From contig NZ_CP080531.1 of assembly GCF_024746835.1 (NCBI RefSeq), forward strand, positions 6,902,001 through 6,966,000: a stretch of 64,000 nucleotides of DNA. The letters run 5' to 3'. Origin of the DNA: Mesorhizobium sp. AR02. GTDB lineage: Bacteria; Pseudomonadota; Alphaproteobacteria; Rhizobiales; Rhizobiaceae. Below are positions 35,854-44,869 of this stretch, one piece after another. A program made the translations under genes and the position numbers. The notes under the pieces are model-generated. The model worked only from the letters and a program-made list of their open reading frames with translations, ran no database searches and was not told the DNA's origin. Positions within the stretch are counted from its first letter, which is position 1. Every line of letters begins with the position of its first letter.

Positions 35854-36088
35854 CGACCCCTCCACGCCTTAATCACGTGGATGTTACCGGGCGGACGTTG
35901 CAACACCGCTAAGGAACAACATGAGCGGTTGGTTAGCAAAACTCTGAAATTACCGCCGAAAGTTGCAAGCCCGGACATGGGGGAGTGCTGCCGGACAAAA
36001 TGCATTGCGGAAGGGTAATTTGACGGCCGAACCGATCGGCTTAAAAAGGGCTGGAGACATCCTCGAGACAGCAAGTCGGGAGACGGGC

Positions 36089-36277
36089 ATGAGCGATGAA
36101 GCCGACGATGACAACGACATCGTGAACCAGCTCGCCTATGTCAGGGCCGATCCAACCCAGCACGATACGCTGACGCTACTGACCATGATCGACGCGGCGC
36201 TTGCCGAGATCATGAGCTTGAGGGCGAGGTTGCGGCTGAGCGAGGAACGGAATGGCGGGAGCCGCCAGCTCCAATGA
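36089..36277 (+). CDS. short hypothetical protein
   Basis: 62 residues from MSDEADDDNDIVNQLAYV, preceded by CGGGAGACGGGC. An acidic N-terminus is followed by LTLLTMIDAALAEIMSLRARLRLSEER, a likely amphipathic helix or short coiled coil. No family recognised. The frame continues upstream, but this start has the better ribosome-binding site. Confidence 0.6.
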   Translation: MSDEADDDNDIVNQLAYVRADPTQHDTLTLLTMIDAALAEIMSLRARLRLSEERNGGSRQLQ

Positions 36278-36335
36278 GGGTCAGCCCGAGGCGACACTGA
36301 GGGACTGGGGCGGTTCACCGTTTCACGGCGAAGCC

Positions 36336-37424
36336 CTAATCCACGTCAGCCATCATCTGCCGGCCACCGCCGCCGGCCCAGGCGCGCCATTGCCGCTCGT
36401 CGCCATGGAAGACGTTGAGGTCGATGCGTCCGGTCACGCCATGCGACAGGCCGGAGCCGGAATATTGCCAGAACAGCCATTTGCGGTCGGGATAGACCTT
36501 TGACGGGTGCCGTGCCACCGCGCGCACCCAGAAGGGGTAGTCGAAAAAGGCGCCCTGGAGATTATCGCGGTAGAAGTCAGGCGATGTGTAGATAATGGGC
36601 CGCTGGCCGTAGTGACGCTCCAGCTTGTCCATGAACACCTGCATCTTCTCCAGCACCTTTTCGCGTGATGGGCGCCGCTTGCAGGAGGAATCGCCGTTCC
36701 ACTCGACGTCGATCACCGGCGGCAGCGCGCCGTCGACCTTCGGCACGTTGCGGATGAACCAGTCGGCCTGCTCGCTGGCGACGCGGCACCAATAGAAGAA
36801 ATGGTAAGCGCCGCGCTTCAGCCCGGCGGCGTCGGCGCCGCGCCAGTTTTTCATGAACATCGGATCGAGATGGTCGCCGCCATCGGTCGCCTTGATATAG
36901 GCGAAGTTGGCGCCCTGTGCGCGCAGCTTCCCCCAGTTGACGTCGCCTTGCCAGCGCGAGACATCGACGCCGTGGACAGCGAGATGCCTGGGCGATGACC
37001 GGCCGAAATTGATCGGCTTGGCGTCGCGAAAGCCGTAACGCATGATCGACCCGGCAAACATGGGCGGCCCATTGCGGCTCAATAGCTTCGACGGCGACAC
37101 CAGCGCAGCCGCTTCAACCGGCGGCTCGGCACTGTCGGGCAGCTCAGGACTGTCGGGCAGTTCAGGTGTCGCAAGCATCGCCGTTTCTTCTTCCGCCAGG
37201 CCAAAAGGCCGAGCAGGTTCGTCCACGGGCGCTGCCTCGGCCAGCTTGCGTGCTTTGGCCTTGGCCACAGGGACGGATGCGATCGGCGCGCTTGGCCGCA
37301 CCACCGAGCTGGTGGTCTCGTTCGACGGCTGTTGCATATCGAGCGCGTCCATGCCCGATGTCGACGAGCAGCCGGCAAGGCACAGCGCTGCGATCACGAA
37401 ACTGACGACGCCTGGTAACCGCAT
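36336..37424 (-). CDS. glycoside hydrolase family 25 (lysozyme-like) lipoprotein
   Basis: 362 residues. A lipoprotein signal (MRLPGVVSFVIAALCLAGC) is followed by a Pro/Ala/Glu-rich linker to about residue 135 with a PELPDSPELPDSAEPP repeat. The GH25 domain begins VHGVDVSRWQGDVNWGKL and has KATDGGDHLDPMF, VIDVEWNGDSS with the catalytic Asp-x-Glu, and a late LFWQYSGSG. It should cleave peptidoglycan glycan chains with retaining-type acid-base chemistry, probably in the periplasm or the outer envelope. Confidence 0.9.
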   Translation of the reverse strand: MRLPGVVSFVIAALCLAGCSSTSGMDALDMQQPSNETTSSVVRPSAPIASVPVAKAKARKLAEAAPVDEPARPFGLAEEETAMLATPELPDSPELPDSAEPPVEAAALVSPSKLLSRNGPPMFAGSIMRYGFRDAKPINFGRSSPRHLAVHGVDVSRWQGDVNWGKLRAQGANFAYIKATDGGDHLDPMFMKNWRGADAAGLKRGAYHFFYWCRVASEQADWFIRNVPKVDGALPPVIDVEWNGDSSCKRRPSREKVLEKMQVFMDKLERHYGQRPIIYTSPDFYRDNLQGAFFDYPFWVRAVARHPSKVYPDRKWLFWQYSGSGLSHGVTGRIDLNVFHGDERQWRAWAGGGGRQMMADVD

Positions 37425-37660
37425 CTGGACCTGTACTCAAAACACAACAGACCGAAGGCGACAGCCGACGGACAACCAAGCCAGTTATGAACGAGAAATT
37501 ACCAATAAAGTTTGAATCAAGTTTTTTACCATGACTGTGACCCGTTTCAGACATTCGCCGTCGACGGCCGGCCAAGCCTTGACAGCGCCATGATGTGGCT
37601 GTTGAGACGGATATGCGGCGTTTGCCGCCGGCATTTCCAGCGATCCCAAAAAGGCGTCCG

Positions 37661-38638
37661 ATGATTGCGTTGCAGCGGCTTCTCCTGGTCCCCCTGCTCG
37701 CGGCCCTCTCCTGCGGCGGCGCGCTTATGGCCGCGCATGCCAGCGCACTGGTCGTCGTCCCTCCCGGCAATCGCTCCGAGACGCAACCGACGATCCCGGA
37801 TGCATCGGCGACGCGAACCCGCGCCTTCAAGACCACCTACGCGGAAAAATACGAGAAGATCGTCGCGCTGCTGAAGCGCGAGAAGAAACTGGTGGCGCAT
37901 ATCAAGCAGGTGGCGGCGGCTTACGATATCGACCCCATCCATATCGTCGGCGCGCTGGTCGGCGAACATACCTACAATGTGACCGCTGTCGGTTCGGTCC
38001 AGACCTATTATGTGAAAGCCCTGTCCTATTCCGGCCTCGACTTTGCCTTCCGCTACAAGGGCGTGCCGGTGCAGACCTTTGTCCAGCGGCCGGAATTCGC
38101 GGCCTGCGCCGAGGCCAAGGACAGTGCCGCCCTGTGGAGCTGCCGCGACAGTGTCTGGGTCGAACACTTCCGCGGCAAGACGGTCGATGGCGTCACCTAC
38201 GATGCAATGACCTTCCAACAGGCGTTCTTCCAGCCCTTCTTTGCCGGCCAGACATTCGGCCTCGGCCAGATCAGCCCACTGACCGCGCTCGAAGTGACCG
38301 ACCTGGTCAACAAGGTCAGCGGCTACGACAGACTGACGCCGGATCATCCGCAGGCGATCTATCGCGATGTCATGGATCCCGACCGCAGCATCGTCTACAT
38401 CGCCGCGATCGTGCGCGACGCCATCGACGCCTACAAGGAACAGGGTTTCGACATATCGGGCAATCCGGGCATCACGGCCACGCTCTACAATGTCGGCCAG
38501 CCCCGGCAGCGGGCGGCCGATTTGCGCGCGGCGGTGGCCGGCGGCAAGGGCCGCAAACTCCCGGTCGAAAATTATTACGGCTGGCTCGTCAACGACAAGC
38601 TCGACGAACTCAGAAGCCTGCTCGACAGCGGCAGCTGA
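37661..38638 (+). CDS. DUF1402 family exported protein
   Basis: 325 residues from MIALQRLLLVPLLAAL. A signal peptide (about 1-26) precedes a single long domain that fits DUF1402, found mainly in Rhizobiales: YAEKYEKIVALLKREKKLV, HIVGALVGEHTYN, VWVEHFRGKTVDG, AGQTFGLGQISPLTAL and TLYNVGQPRQRAADL. The FGLGQISPLTA and YNVG segments recall lysozyme-like lytic transglycosylases, and a Glu is present in GALVGEHTYN, so an envelope-glycan role is possible but unproven. AAAAAGGCG supports the start. Confidence 0.83.
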   Translation: MIALQRLLLVPLLAALSCGGALMAAHASALVVVPPGNRSETQPTIPDASATRTRAFKTTYAEKYEKIVALLKREKKLVAHIKQVAAAYDIDPIHIVGALVGEHTYNVTAVGSVQTYYVKALSYSGLDFAFRYKGVPVQTFVQRPEFAACAEAKDSAALWSCRDSVWVEHFRGKTVDGVTYDAMTFQQAFFQPFFAGQTFGLGQISPLTALEVTDLVNKVSGYDRLTPDHPQAIYRDVMDPDRSIVYIAAIVRDAIDAYKEQGFDISGNPGITATLYNVGQPRQRAADLRAAVAGGKGRKLPVENYYGWLVNDKLDELRSLLDSGS

Positions 38639-38663
38639 GAAACGCTTTTAACAGGGAGCCTGC

Positions 38664-39284
38664 GTGCAGTCGTTCATCGACCAGAGCGTTTGTTTCATCG
38701 AGAACCATCAGGCCTGGGCCGGCCTCGTGGTCGGGCTGCTGGCCTTTGGCGAGTCGCTGGTGCTGGTCGGCATCCTCTTGCCTGGCACCACGGTGCTCAT
38801 CATCGTCGGCGGCCTGGTGGGGGCCGGCATCGTACAGCCTCTGCCGGTACTTCTCGGTGCGATGATCGGGGCGGCGCTTGGCGATACCATCTCCTACTTC
38901 CTCGGCAGATGGCTGGGGCGCGGTGTCGTCCACAAATGGCCACTCAACCGCTACCGCCGCGAGGTCGCCAGGGCGCGCCTGTTCTTTCACCGTTATGGTT
39001 TTGCAGCGGTTTTCATCGGCCGCTTCTTCGGCCCGGTCCGCGCCACCGTGCCGTTGGTCGCAGGCATGATGGGCATGCACCGGCGCCGCTTCCAGATCGC
39101 TAACATTCTGTCGGCGATCATCTGGGCTCCGGTCGTGCTGTCGCCGGGATGGCTGGTGGCCAAGGGCGCCGGCAGCATCCCCGAGCTCGATGTGACCAGC
39201 CTGTTCGGATTGGCGGCGATCGCCGTGGTCGCCTTGATCGTCATCGCGGTGATCGTTTTCAAGCTTCGGAGCGCTCGAGCCTAA
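38664..39284 (+). CDS. DedA family membrane protein
   Basis: 206 residues from a GTG. Four or five hydrophobic helices and the DedA/SNARE-associated motifs are visible: FGESLVLVGILLPGTTVL, GAALGDTISYFLGRWLG, RYGFAAVFIGRFFGPVRATVP (with the conserved F-x-x-R-x-x-P-x-x-R type pattern) and GMMGMHRRRF. DedA proteins flip undecaprenyl phosphate or phospholipids across the inner membrane, and the uppP gene in the same region is consistent with this. Its end overlaps the convergent next gene by four bases. Confidence 0.9.
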   Translation: MQSFIDQSVCFIENHQAWAGLVVGLLAFGESLVLVGILLPGTTVLIIVGGLVGAGIVQPLPVLLGAMIGAALGDTISYFLGRWLGRGVVHKWPLNRYRREVARARLFFHRYGFAAVFIGRFFGPVRATVPLVAGMMGMHRRRFQIANILSAIIWAPVVLSPGWLVAKGAGSIPELDVTSLFGLAAIAVVALIVIAVIVFKLRSARA

Positions 39285-40072
39285 CCCCTCCTTCTGAACA
39301 CCCCGATCATCGGCCCCAGATTCCAGTAATCATCGTTGCGGCCAATCGCGGGCGCGAACAGGCTCGATATCGTGCCATCGAGAAACAGCGCATTGTCGCA
39401 GCCGAGCGCATCGCGGAACAGCCGGGCGAATGCGTGGAAATTCACCGTGCCGTTCGAAATGGCAAAGACCGCGACACCGTCCTTGCGCACACCGACGCCA
39501 TCGCGGGTCTTGCGCGAGGTGCCGTCGGACTGGAATTTCGGATGAAGCTGGCCGTCGATCACCAGCATCGGCCCGGATTGCGTGGCATAATCGGTGGATG
39601 GTCGCTTCCTGACGAAGTCTCTGGTCGCCCGAACGACAGCCTTGCCGGCGCTGATGTAGAAGATGCCATTTGGCTGCAGCGAGAAATTGCCGCTTCCCGA
39701 TCCCGTCTTCACACCGGCCATCTCCTGGCCGCGTTCGACATAGAAGCCGACCGGCCTGAGATCGGGATGATACATGCCGCCATTGATGGCGAACAGCATC
39801 GTGCGGCCGGCCGCGCGCTGGGCGTTGTCGAGATTGTGCAGCGACTGAAAGGGCTTGCCGGCCGGATCCTTCCAGAACAGTTCGATCGAATACAGTTTCG
39901 GATCGACCTCGCAGATGAGATAGCTGGTCGCCTCGAAGGCGAAGTCACGGCACGGTGGCACCGCCACGAACCATTGGCCGAATGCCATCGCGGTGGCGAC
40001 CGCCTGCGGCAGCGCAGCCTTGACCAGGCCCAGCAGCAGGGGCGCCGAGTTGAAAAGCGTCAGAAAATCCAT
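39281..40072 (-). CDS. phosphodiester glycosidase (NAGPA-like) family protein
   Basis: 263 residues. The N-terminus (FNSAPLLLGLVKAALPQAVATAM) is hydrophobic. The body has the NAGPA/DUF2233 landmarks: LFAINGGMYHPDLRPVGFYV with the conserved Asn-Gly-Gly-Met, LVIDGQLHPKF, SDGTSRKTRDGVGVRKDG and CDNALFLDGTISS. Family members hydrolyse sugar phosphodiesters or N-acetylglucosamine-linked diesters. The substrate is unknown here. Its last four bases overlap the convergent DedA gene. Confidence 0.87.
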   Translation of the reverse strand: MDFLTLFNSAPLLLGLVKAALPQAVATAMAFGQWFVAVPPCRDFAFEATSYLICEVDPKLYSIELFWKDPAGKPFQSLHNLDNAQRAAGRTMLFAINGGMYHPDLRPVGFYVERGQEMAGVKTGSGSGNFSLQPNGIFYISAGKAVVRATRDFVRKRPSTDYATQSGPMLVIDGQLHPKFQSDGTSRKTRDGVGVRKDGVAVFAISNGTVNFHAFARLFRDALGCDNALFLDGTISSLFAPAIGRNDDYWNLGPMIGVFRRRG

Positions 40073-40188
40073 GCGCCTATCCGATTGCCAGCTTCAACGA
40101 GCGGCCGTGGATAGCACCGTCGACCGGCACTATGAAGACCGGTTCGGGGAGCATGGATCAGTATGTGGGGCAGCGGCCGGGCGAGGAG

Positions 40189-40815
40189 CTATTTGACTGA
40201 GCTGACCAGCTGTTCGTCGCCACCAAGAATGGAAACCCAGTGCCCGGTGTTGTCGCTCGCCTGCCTTTTCAGGTAGCGATAGCTCGTCTGGTTCCAGAGG
40301 CGGACCTTGTCGGTCAGATTGTCGAGGATGAAGTCGCCCTTGTCGGTTCGCACCGTCAGCACGGCGTGGCCTTCGCCATCCGGTTTGCGAACCACCGTCA
40401 TCAAAAGATTGGCCACCGCAATACCCAGGCTGTTGAGTTCTCGCCGCTTTTCCAGCGCGTAGTCCTCACAGTCACCAAAGCCGTTGTCGGGATAGGCCCA
40501 CCACTCGTCCTTGCCGTAATTGTCCATGTCGCTCATCGGCTTGACGCGCGTGTTGACCGAGAGATTTACGGCCGAGATATCGTGCAGCAGTTTGCTGGTC
40601 AGATGTTCCGGTACGCTGTTGGGCGAGCGGATCGAGCATTCGGCGACGTGGATCTTGCAAAAATCATAGTGGCCGATCGGCTGCGAGGTCGAGCCGCCGA
40701 CAACCATGGAAGCAGGCGCGGCATAGGCGGAACCCGCCGCCAAACAGAAAGCGGTGACGGCAACCGCCAGCCCCAACCCCTTCGCCTTGCGGCGCCAACC
40801 CATCGAGGATGCCAT
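40189..40815 (-). CDS. transglutaminase-like cysteine peptidase (BTLCP)
   Basis: 208 residues. A signal peptide (about 1-33, ending AYAAP) precedes a papain/transglutaminase fold: GFGDCEDYALEKRREL with the Cys nucleophile, GEGHAVLTVRTDKG with the His and FILDNLTDKV with the Asp/Asn. BTLCPs (DUF920) are periplasmic proteases, often working with c-di-GMP-controlled adhesin or cell-envelope systems in proteobacteria. No adhesin gene adjoins here. Confidence 0.9.
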   Translation of the reverse strand: MASSMGWRRKAKGLGLAVAVTAFCLAAGSAYAAPASMVVGGSTSQPIGHYDFCKIHVAECSIRSPNSVPEHLTSKLLHDISAVNLSVNTRVKPMSDMDNYGKDEWWAYPDNGFGDCEDYALEKRRELNSLGIAVANLLMTVVRKPDGEGHAVLTVRTDKGDFILDNLTDKVRLWNQTSYRYLKRQASDNTGHWVSILGGDEQLVSSVK

Positions 40816-40950
40816 CCGGCCCCACCCATCTGTTTTGTTAACAGAATGTTAAGGGCTGTTATCTTCCGAAGTCAATGAACCCGGCCGATCACATCTCCGC
40901 GGGCCGGTGCATGCATCCAAGTGGTTGCCCGCGCGCAACACTGGCCCTGG

Positions 40951-41823
40951 TCAAGCCAGCCATCCCATCGCCACGCCCAGCAGCAGCACGACGCCGAGCA
41001 GGCCACGGTAGATGACGAAGGGCCAGGCAGAGAAGCGTTCCAGCACGCGCATCAGGCCCCAGATGGCGAAGAAGGCGGAGAGCGAGGCGACGACCAGCCC
41101 GGTGGCCAGAACCGACCAGCCATGAGCGTCGAGGTGAACCTTGTGCAGTTCCCACAGCTCCTTGAGGCCGGCAAGCGCGATTGCGGGCAGCCCGAGCAGA
41201 AACGAGAAGCGGGCCGCCTCGGCCCGCTTGAAGCCGAGCCCGAGTGCTGCCGTCAAGGTCGAACCCGAGCGCGAGACGCCGGGTATCAGCGCGCCGATCT
41301 GGGCCACGCCGACAAGCAGTGCGTCGGCCAACGACGCTTCCGCCATGGTGCGCTTGTGGCGGGCGAAAAGCTCGGCGAGCGCCAGCAGGATCGCCATGGC
41401 GATGCAGGCCCAGCCGATCACGCTCAGGCTGCGCAGCGGCGAATTGCAGGCGTTGAGCACACCCGACAGCGCGACGCCGGCAATGACGATCGGGATCGTC
41501 GCCAGCACGATCCAGGAAGCCAGCCGGAAATGCCGGTCGGCGAAGTCGCGTCGCGTGAGAGCGTCGAGCGAGCCGAACAGGAGATCCCTGACGTCGCCCC
41601 AGAAATAGCTGATCACGGCGGCAAGGGCGGCAAGCTGCATGGCGGCGGAGAAGGCCGAGCCCGGATCCTGCCAGCCGAGCACCGCCGGCACGATGCGCAT
41701 ATGGGCCGTCGAGGAAATCGGCAGCAATTCGGTGATGCCCTGCACCAGGCCGAGAAAGGCGACCTTGGCATATCCCAGGCCGACGAAGCCGGTGTCTACG
41801 CCTTGAGTGCAGATGTCAGCCAT
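40951..41823 (-). CDS. uppP: undecaprenyl-diphosphate phosphatase
   Basis: 290 residues from MADICTQGVDTGF, multiple transmembrane helices. The BacA/UppP motifs are intact: VQGITELLPISSTAHM near the N-terminus, and LIPGVSRSGSTLTAALGLG with the catalytic Ser/Arg loop. It recycles the lipid carrier for peptidoglycan and O-antigen synthesis at the inner membrane. A second in-frame upstream ATG is less likely because the extra residues are not conserved. Confidence 0.93.
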   Translation of the reverse strand: MADICTQGVDTGFVGLGYAKVAFLGLVQGITELLPISSTAHMRIVPAVLGWQDPGSAFSAAMQLAALAAVISYFWGDVRDLLFGSLDALTRRDFADRHFRLASWIVLATIPIVIAGVALSGVLNACNSPLRSLSVIGWACIAMAILLALAELFARHKRTMAEASLADALLVGVAQIGALIPGVSRSGSTLTAALGLGFKRAEAARFSFLLGLPAIALAGLKELWELHKVHLDAHGWSVLATGLVVASLSAFFAIWGLMRVLERFSAWPFVIYRGLLGVVLLLGVAMGWLA

Positions 41824-41898
41824 ATCGAGCCTTTCTGTCGAACAATCATGAGGGGGCAATCCCCGCCGAGCAATAGTCTGGCGATCCCCGGAATCCTA

Positions 41899-41988
41899 TT
41901 TACGGATTTGTAAGTTTACGGATTTGTAAGGCGCCGCTTGACAAGCCGCGCATTCATATTATTCTTCGCTAATCTTACACTGTAAGAT
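41899..41988 (+). promoter_or_regulatory. promoter with repeated TTAC/GTAA operator-like sites
   Basis: A perfect 16-base tandem repeat (41899-41914 and 41915-41930) carries TTAC and GTAA half-sites. TTGACA at 41938 and TATTCT at 41960 form a plausible promoter with a 16-base spacer. A clean palindrome ATCTTAC-ACT-GTAAGAT lies at 41972-41988, around the expected transcription start. It reads towards the GNAT gene at 42007. The pattern suits a TetR- or MarR-type repressor. Confidence 0.6.
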
Positions 41989-42006
41989 AAATGACGGAGG
42001 AGAGCC

Positions 42007-42912
42007 ATGCTGACCGCCCTGTCAGAACTGCAGCCCCTGCCCGAACCGCACCCGCCTGGCATCGCGATCAAGGATGTCTCGCGCGACCTCAGCCGTATTA
42101 TCGAGCGCGCCGAGGTGAACGCCTGGCTCGACCTCTATGCCGCCGCGCCGGCCGATTTCGCCGCAAGGCAAGGCCTTTCGATCGCGGGAGAAGGCGACCT
42201 CACCTGGACCACCTGCACGACGATCCCGTTCGTCCATTTCAACTGCGTGAAGAATTTCGGCGTCGACAGCCCGGCCTCCGAAAGCCAGCTCGACGCGCTG
42301 CTCGCGCACTACCGCGCCGCCGGCATTTCGCGGCCCTGGTTTTATGTCAATCCACACGCCGAACCGTCACGCCTCAGATGCTGGCTCGAGGCGCGCGGCC
42401 TGCAGCGCCAGGGCGGCTGGGAGCGGATTTATCGCGAGGCGGAACCGCTGTCATCCGAGCCGCTCTTCATGGCTGACGGGGTTTCAGTCGAACGCGTGAC
42501 GAAGGCATCGGCAAGCGAATGGGCCGGCTTCATCGACAGAAGCTACCGGCTGCCCACCTCACCCTGGCTGCTGGCTCTGGTCGGCCGACAGGGCTGGCAT
42601 CACTACATGGCCAGGCGGGATGGCGCAGTGGCGGCGGTGCGCTCGCTGTTCATCGGCGCCGACGGCGCGGCCTGGAGCGGCATCGAAGCTCCGGTGCCGG
42701 GCATCATGGCGCCGAGCTTCGATCTCGACGCGATGCTTGGAGAAGCGCTGGTGCGCGACGGGATTGCGGCCGGCGCGAAACTGTTCGTCGCCGACATCGA
42801 GGCGCCGCACGAGGAGCGCAACGGCCCGGCCTATCGCAACTATGCTCGCCTGGGCTTCAGAATCGCCTATTTCCGCAGCCATTACAGCTATTTGCCGGCC
42901 AGCTCCAACTGA
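42007..42912 (+). CDS. GNAT family N-acetyltransferase (two-domain)
   Basis: 301 residues, about twice the usual length, so probably a two-lobed GNAT fold. The C-terminal half holds the more standard elements (GFIDRSYRLPTSPWLL, AVAAVRSLFIGADGAAW, and RNYARLGFRIAYFRSHYSYL, where YARLGFR resembles motif B around the acyl-CoA). The N-terminal half is divergent. Substrate unknown. A strong GGAGGAGAGCC Shine-Dalgarno and a repressor-like operator upstream suggest inducible expression. Confidence 0.82.
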   Translation: MLTALSELQPLPEPHPPGIAIKDVSRDLSRIIERAEVNAWLDLYAAAPADFAARQGLSIAGEGDLTWTTCTTIPFVHFNCVKNFGVDSPASESQLDALLAHYRAAGISRPWFYVNPHAEPSRLRCWLEARGLQRQGGWERIYREAEPLSSEPLFMADGVSVERVTKASASEWAGFIDRSYRLPTSPWLLALVGRQGWHHYMARRDGAVAAVRSLFIGADGAAWSGIEAPVPGIMAPSFDLDAMLGEALVRDGIAAGAKLFVADIEAPHEERNGPAYRNYARLGFRIAYFRSHYSYLPASSN

Positions 42913-42920
42913 CCGTGCGC

Positions 42921-43133
42921 CTAACTGCGCAGCCATTGCTGGAAACAACTTTTGGCCACTATATGGGCCGGCGGAACGACCGGCTGATCGGCGCGTGCGT
43001 CATCGGGCGCCCGGTTGCGAACCCTTTCGAGCAGCATGCGTACCTGTTCCGGGCGCACACGGTCGCGCTCCATGACAAGCAGGACCATCGGATCGCTCAA
43101 AAGCTCGTCCAGGGTGCTGATGCTGTCGTTCAT
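42921..43133 (-). CDS. small uncharacterised protein
   Basis: 70 residues from MNDSISTLDELLSDPMVLLV, preceded by GGAGACGACGG. An N-terminal helical segment (SDPMVLLVMERDRVRPEQVRML) is followed by a Pro/Ala-rich part. No family recognised. It converges with the GNAT gene, eight bases apart. The frame extends upstream, but the ribosome-binding site supports this start. Confidence 0.62.
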   Translation of the reverse strand: MNDSISTLDELLSDPMVLLVMERDRVRPEQVRMLLERVRNRAPDDARADQPVVPPAHIVAKSCFQQWLRS

Positions 43134-43295
43134 CCGTCGTCTCCTCGAATGCCGGCCCGCGCAGCATAGATAGGAAGACAATGATGGCTCGCCAATGACG
43201 TTTTGCCGGCTATCGCGTGTTGATTTGGATTAAATTTTGGTCATGGGCGCGCGCTTCCTTTTCCCCCTGGGTCCCTAGAGGAGAAGGAAGAAACT

Positions 43296-43694
43296 TCAAC
43301 CTGGCGGCGGAGCGCCTTCATGTTGCGGCAGGCCGTCATCGAGCACCACCCAAGGCTGCTTCGAGGCGGTGAAAATGTGCATCTGCGGCCTGAAGACCGT
43401 GGGATCATCAAGCGAACCGGTGGTGATGCCGATGATGCCGGCCGAATCGCGCCGCGAAAACATCGTCGTGCCGCAGCTCGGGCAAAAACCGCGCTTGAGA
43501 TCGGGCGAGGTGTTCACCGTCGCTAATGGCCCCTCGATCGTCACATCATCGATGCGAAACAGCACGCGCGCGTTGAAGGCGGCGCCGATCGCCCTCTGGC
43601 AAAGCCGGCAATGGCAGATGCGTTCGTTGATGGGAGCCGCTTCGGTGCTGTAGCGCACCGCTCCGCACAGGCACCCGCCCTGATGTTTAGCCAT
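43296..43694 (-). CDS. GFA family zinc protein
   Basis: 132 residues from MAKHQGGCLCGAVRY. Zinc-binding Cys groups typical of the GFA/glutathione-dependent formaldehyde-activating family are visible: GCLCGAV, RICHCRLCQRA and RGFCPSCGTTM. The domain is short, so it may simply be a GFA fold without formaldehyde activity. An upstream in-frame start would add 20 unrelated residues. Confidence 0.88.
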   Translation of the reverse strand: MAKHQGGCLCGAVRYSTEAAPINERICHCRLCQRAIGAAFNARVLFRIDDVTIEGPLATVNTSPDLKRGFCPSCGTTMFSRRDSAGIIGITTGSLDDPTVFRPQMHIFTASKQPWVVLDDGLPQHEGAPPPG

Positions 43695-43795
43695 CGCCTT
43701 GATCCATGATGAGGAGAATAAGTGACAAGGTAGTCGCACGGCCGACAGGGTCAATTGAATAGCTTTGATACAATGCCATCGATAATCGGAATGCG

Positions 43796-44836
43796 ATGGA
43801 GTTCACTGTGGCGCAAGACATCGAAACCATCGGCATTGCGGATCTGTTCGGGCCGCCCTCGACCGCCCGCGACCGCGCCGACGCCCGCATCATGGCTGCT
43901 GCCTCGGGGATCGGTTTTATGGCGGTCCGGGATTTTCCCGGCGACGCCTGGCTGACGCCGGACGGCAGAGCGCAATTGCTGCACATCTTCGCCCTTCCCG
44001 ACACCGAGAAGCAGAAATTGCTGCGCTGGAATTTCGATCGCACCAGGAAGAATGTCTATCGCGGCTGGTTCCCGCTGCAGCCGGCAGCCGTTTCCTACAA
44101 GGAAGGCATCGACATGGGGCCGGATATCGCTGATGCAGCCGGCGTTTCGGCATCCGACGATCCGTTGTGCGAGCCGACGCCCTTGCCGGCCGAGGACGCC
44201 CTGCCTGGCTGGCGCACGGCTGCGGCGGATTATTATCGGGCGATGGGGATGGTCGGCAACGCGCTGATGCGGTCGATCGCACGCGGGCTTGGACTACCGG
44301 AAACGATCTTCGATCCCTATTTCGAGGATGGCATCTCGACGCTGCGCCTGATCCGCTATCCCTTGCGCGACGCCAATGCCGGTGTCGACATCAGCGGGCC
44401 CGACTTCTCGGTGGTCCACAAGGGGGAGACACGCACCATCATCGGCCGCGAGCATGCCGATTCCGGTTTCGTCACCTTGCTGGCGCAGGACGGCGTCGAG
44501 GGTTTGCAGGCAAAAAACCTCGCAGGCGAATGGATCGACGTGCCGCCTGCCAACGGCACGCTGGCGGTCAATTTCGGCCAGTTGCTGGAGCGCTGGACCG
44601 GTGGACGTGTGCGGGCGACGCGGCATCGGGTGATCGCGCCGAAGACAATTCGGTTTTCGATCCCGTTTTTCTATGAGCCACGTGTCGACGCCGAGATCGC
44701 GCCACTGCCACTGAGCGGCACTGAGCCTTTCGAGCCGTTTCTCTATGGCGACTACCTCTGGGAGTCGGCGACAAACTTTGTCGAGATGAGCGGCATCAAG
44801 CATTTGCGTGAGCCACGCCGCGCCAGGGCTTCCTAA
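43796..44836 (+). CDS. 2-oxoglutarate/Fe(II)-dependent dioxygenase, isopenicillin N synthase-like
   Basis: 346 residues. The N-terminal DIETIGIADLFG and DRADARIMAAASGIGFM fit the DIOX_N domain. The Fe site is GREHADSGFVTLL (His-x-Asp), with the distal His in RVRATRHRV and the 2-oxoglutarate-binding Arg-x-Ser in IRFSIPFFYEP. The substrate is unknown; plant-type 2OG oxygenase relatives in bacteria often modify small molecules. Convergent with the SRPBCC gene. Confidence 0.9.
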   Translation: MEFTVAQDIETIGIADLFGPPSTARDRADARIMAAASGIGFMAVRDFPGDAWLTPDGRAQLLHIFALPDTEKQKLLRWNFDRTRKNVYRGWFPLQPAAVSYKEGIDMGPDIADAAGVSASDDPLCEPTPLPAEDALPGWRTAAADYYRAMGMVGNALMRSIARGLGLPETIFDPYFEDGISTLRLIRYPLRDANAGVDISGPDFSVVHKGETRTIIGREHADSGFVTLLAQDGVEGLQAKNLAGEWIDVPPANGTLAVNFGQLLERWTGGRVRATRHRVIAPKTIRFSIPFFYEPRVDAEIAPLPLSGTEPFEPFLYGDYLWESATNFVEMSGIKHLREPRRARAS

Positions 44837-44869
44837 GCGGGGCGCGGTCGTCGTCAGGGCGATCCGATT

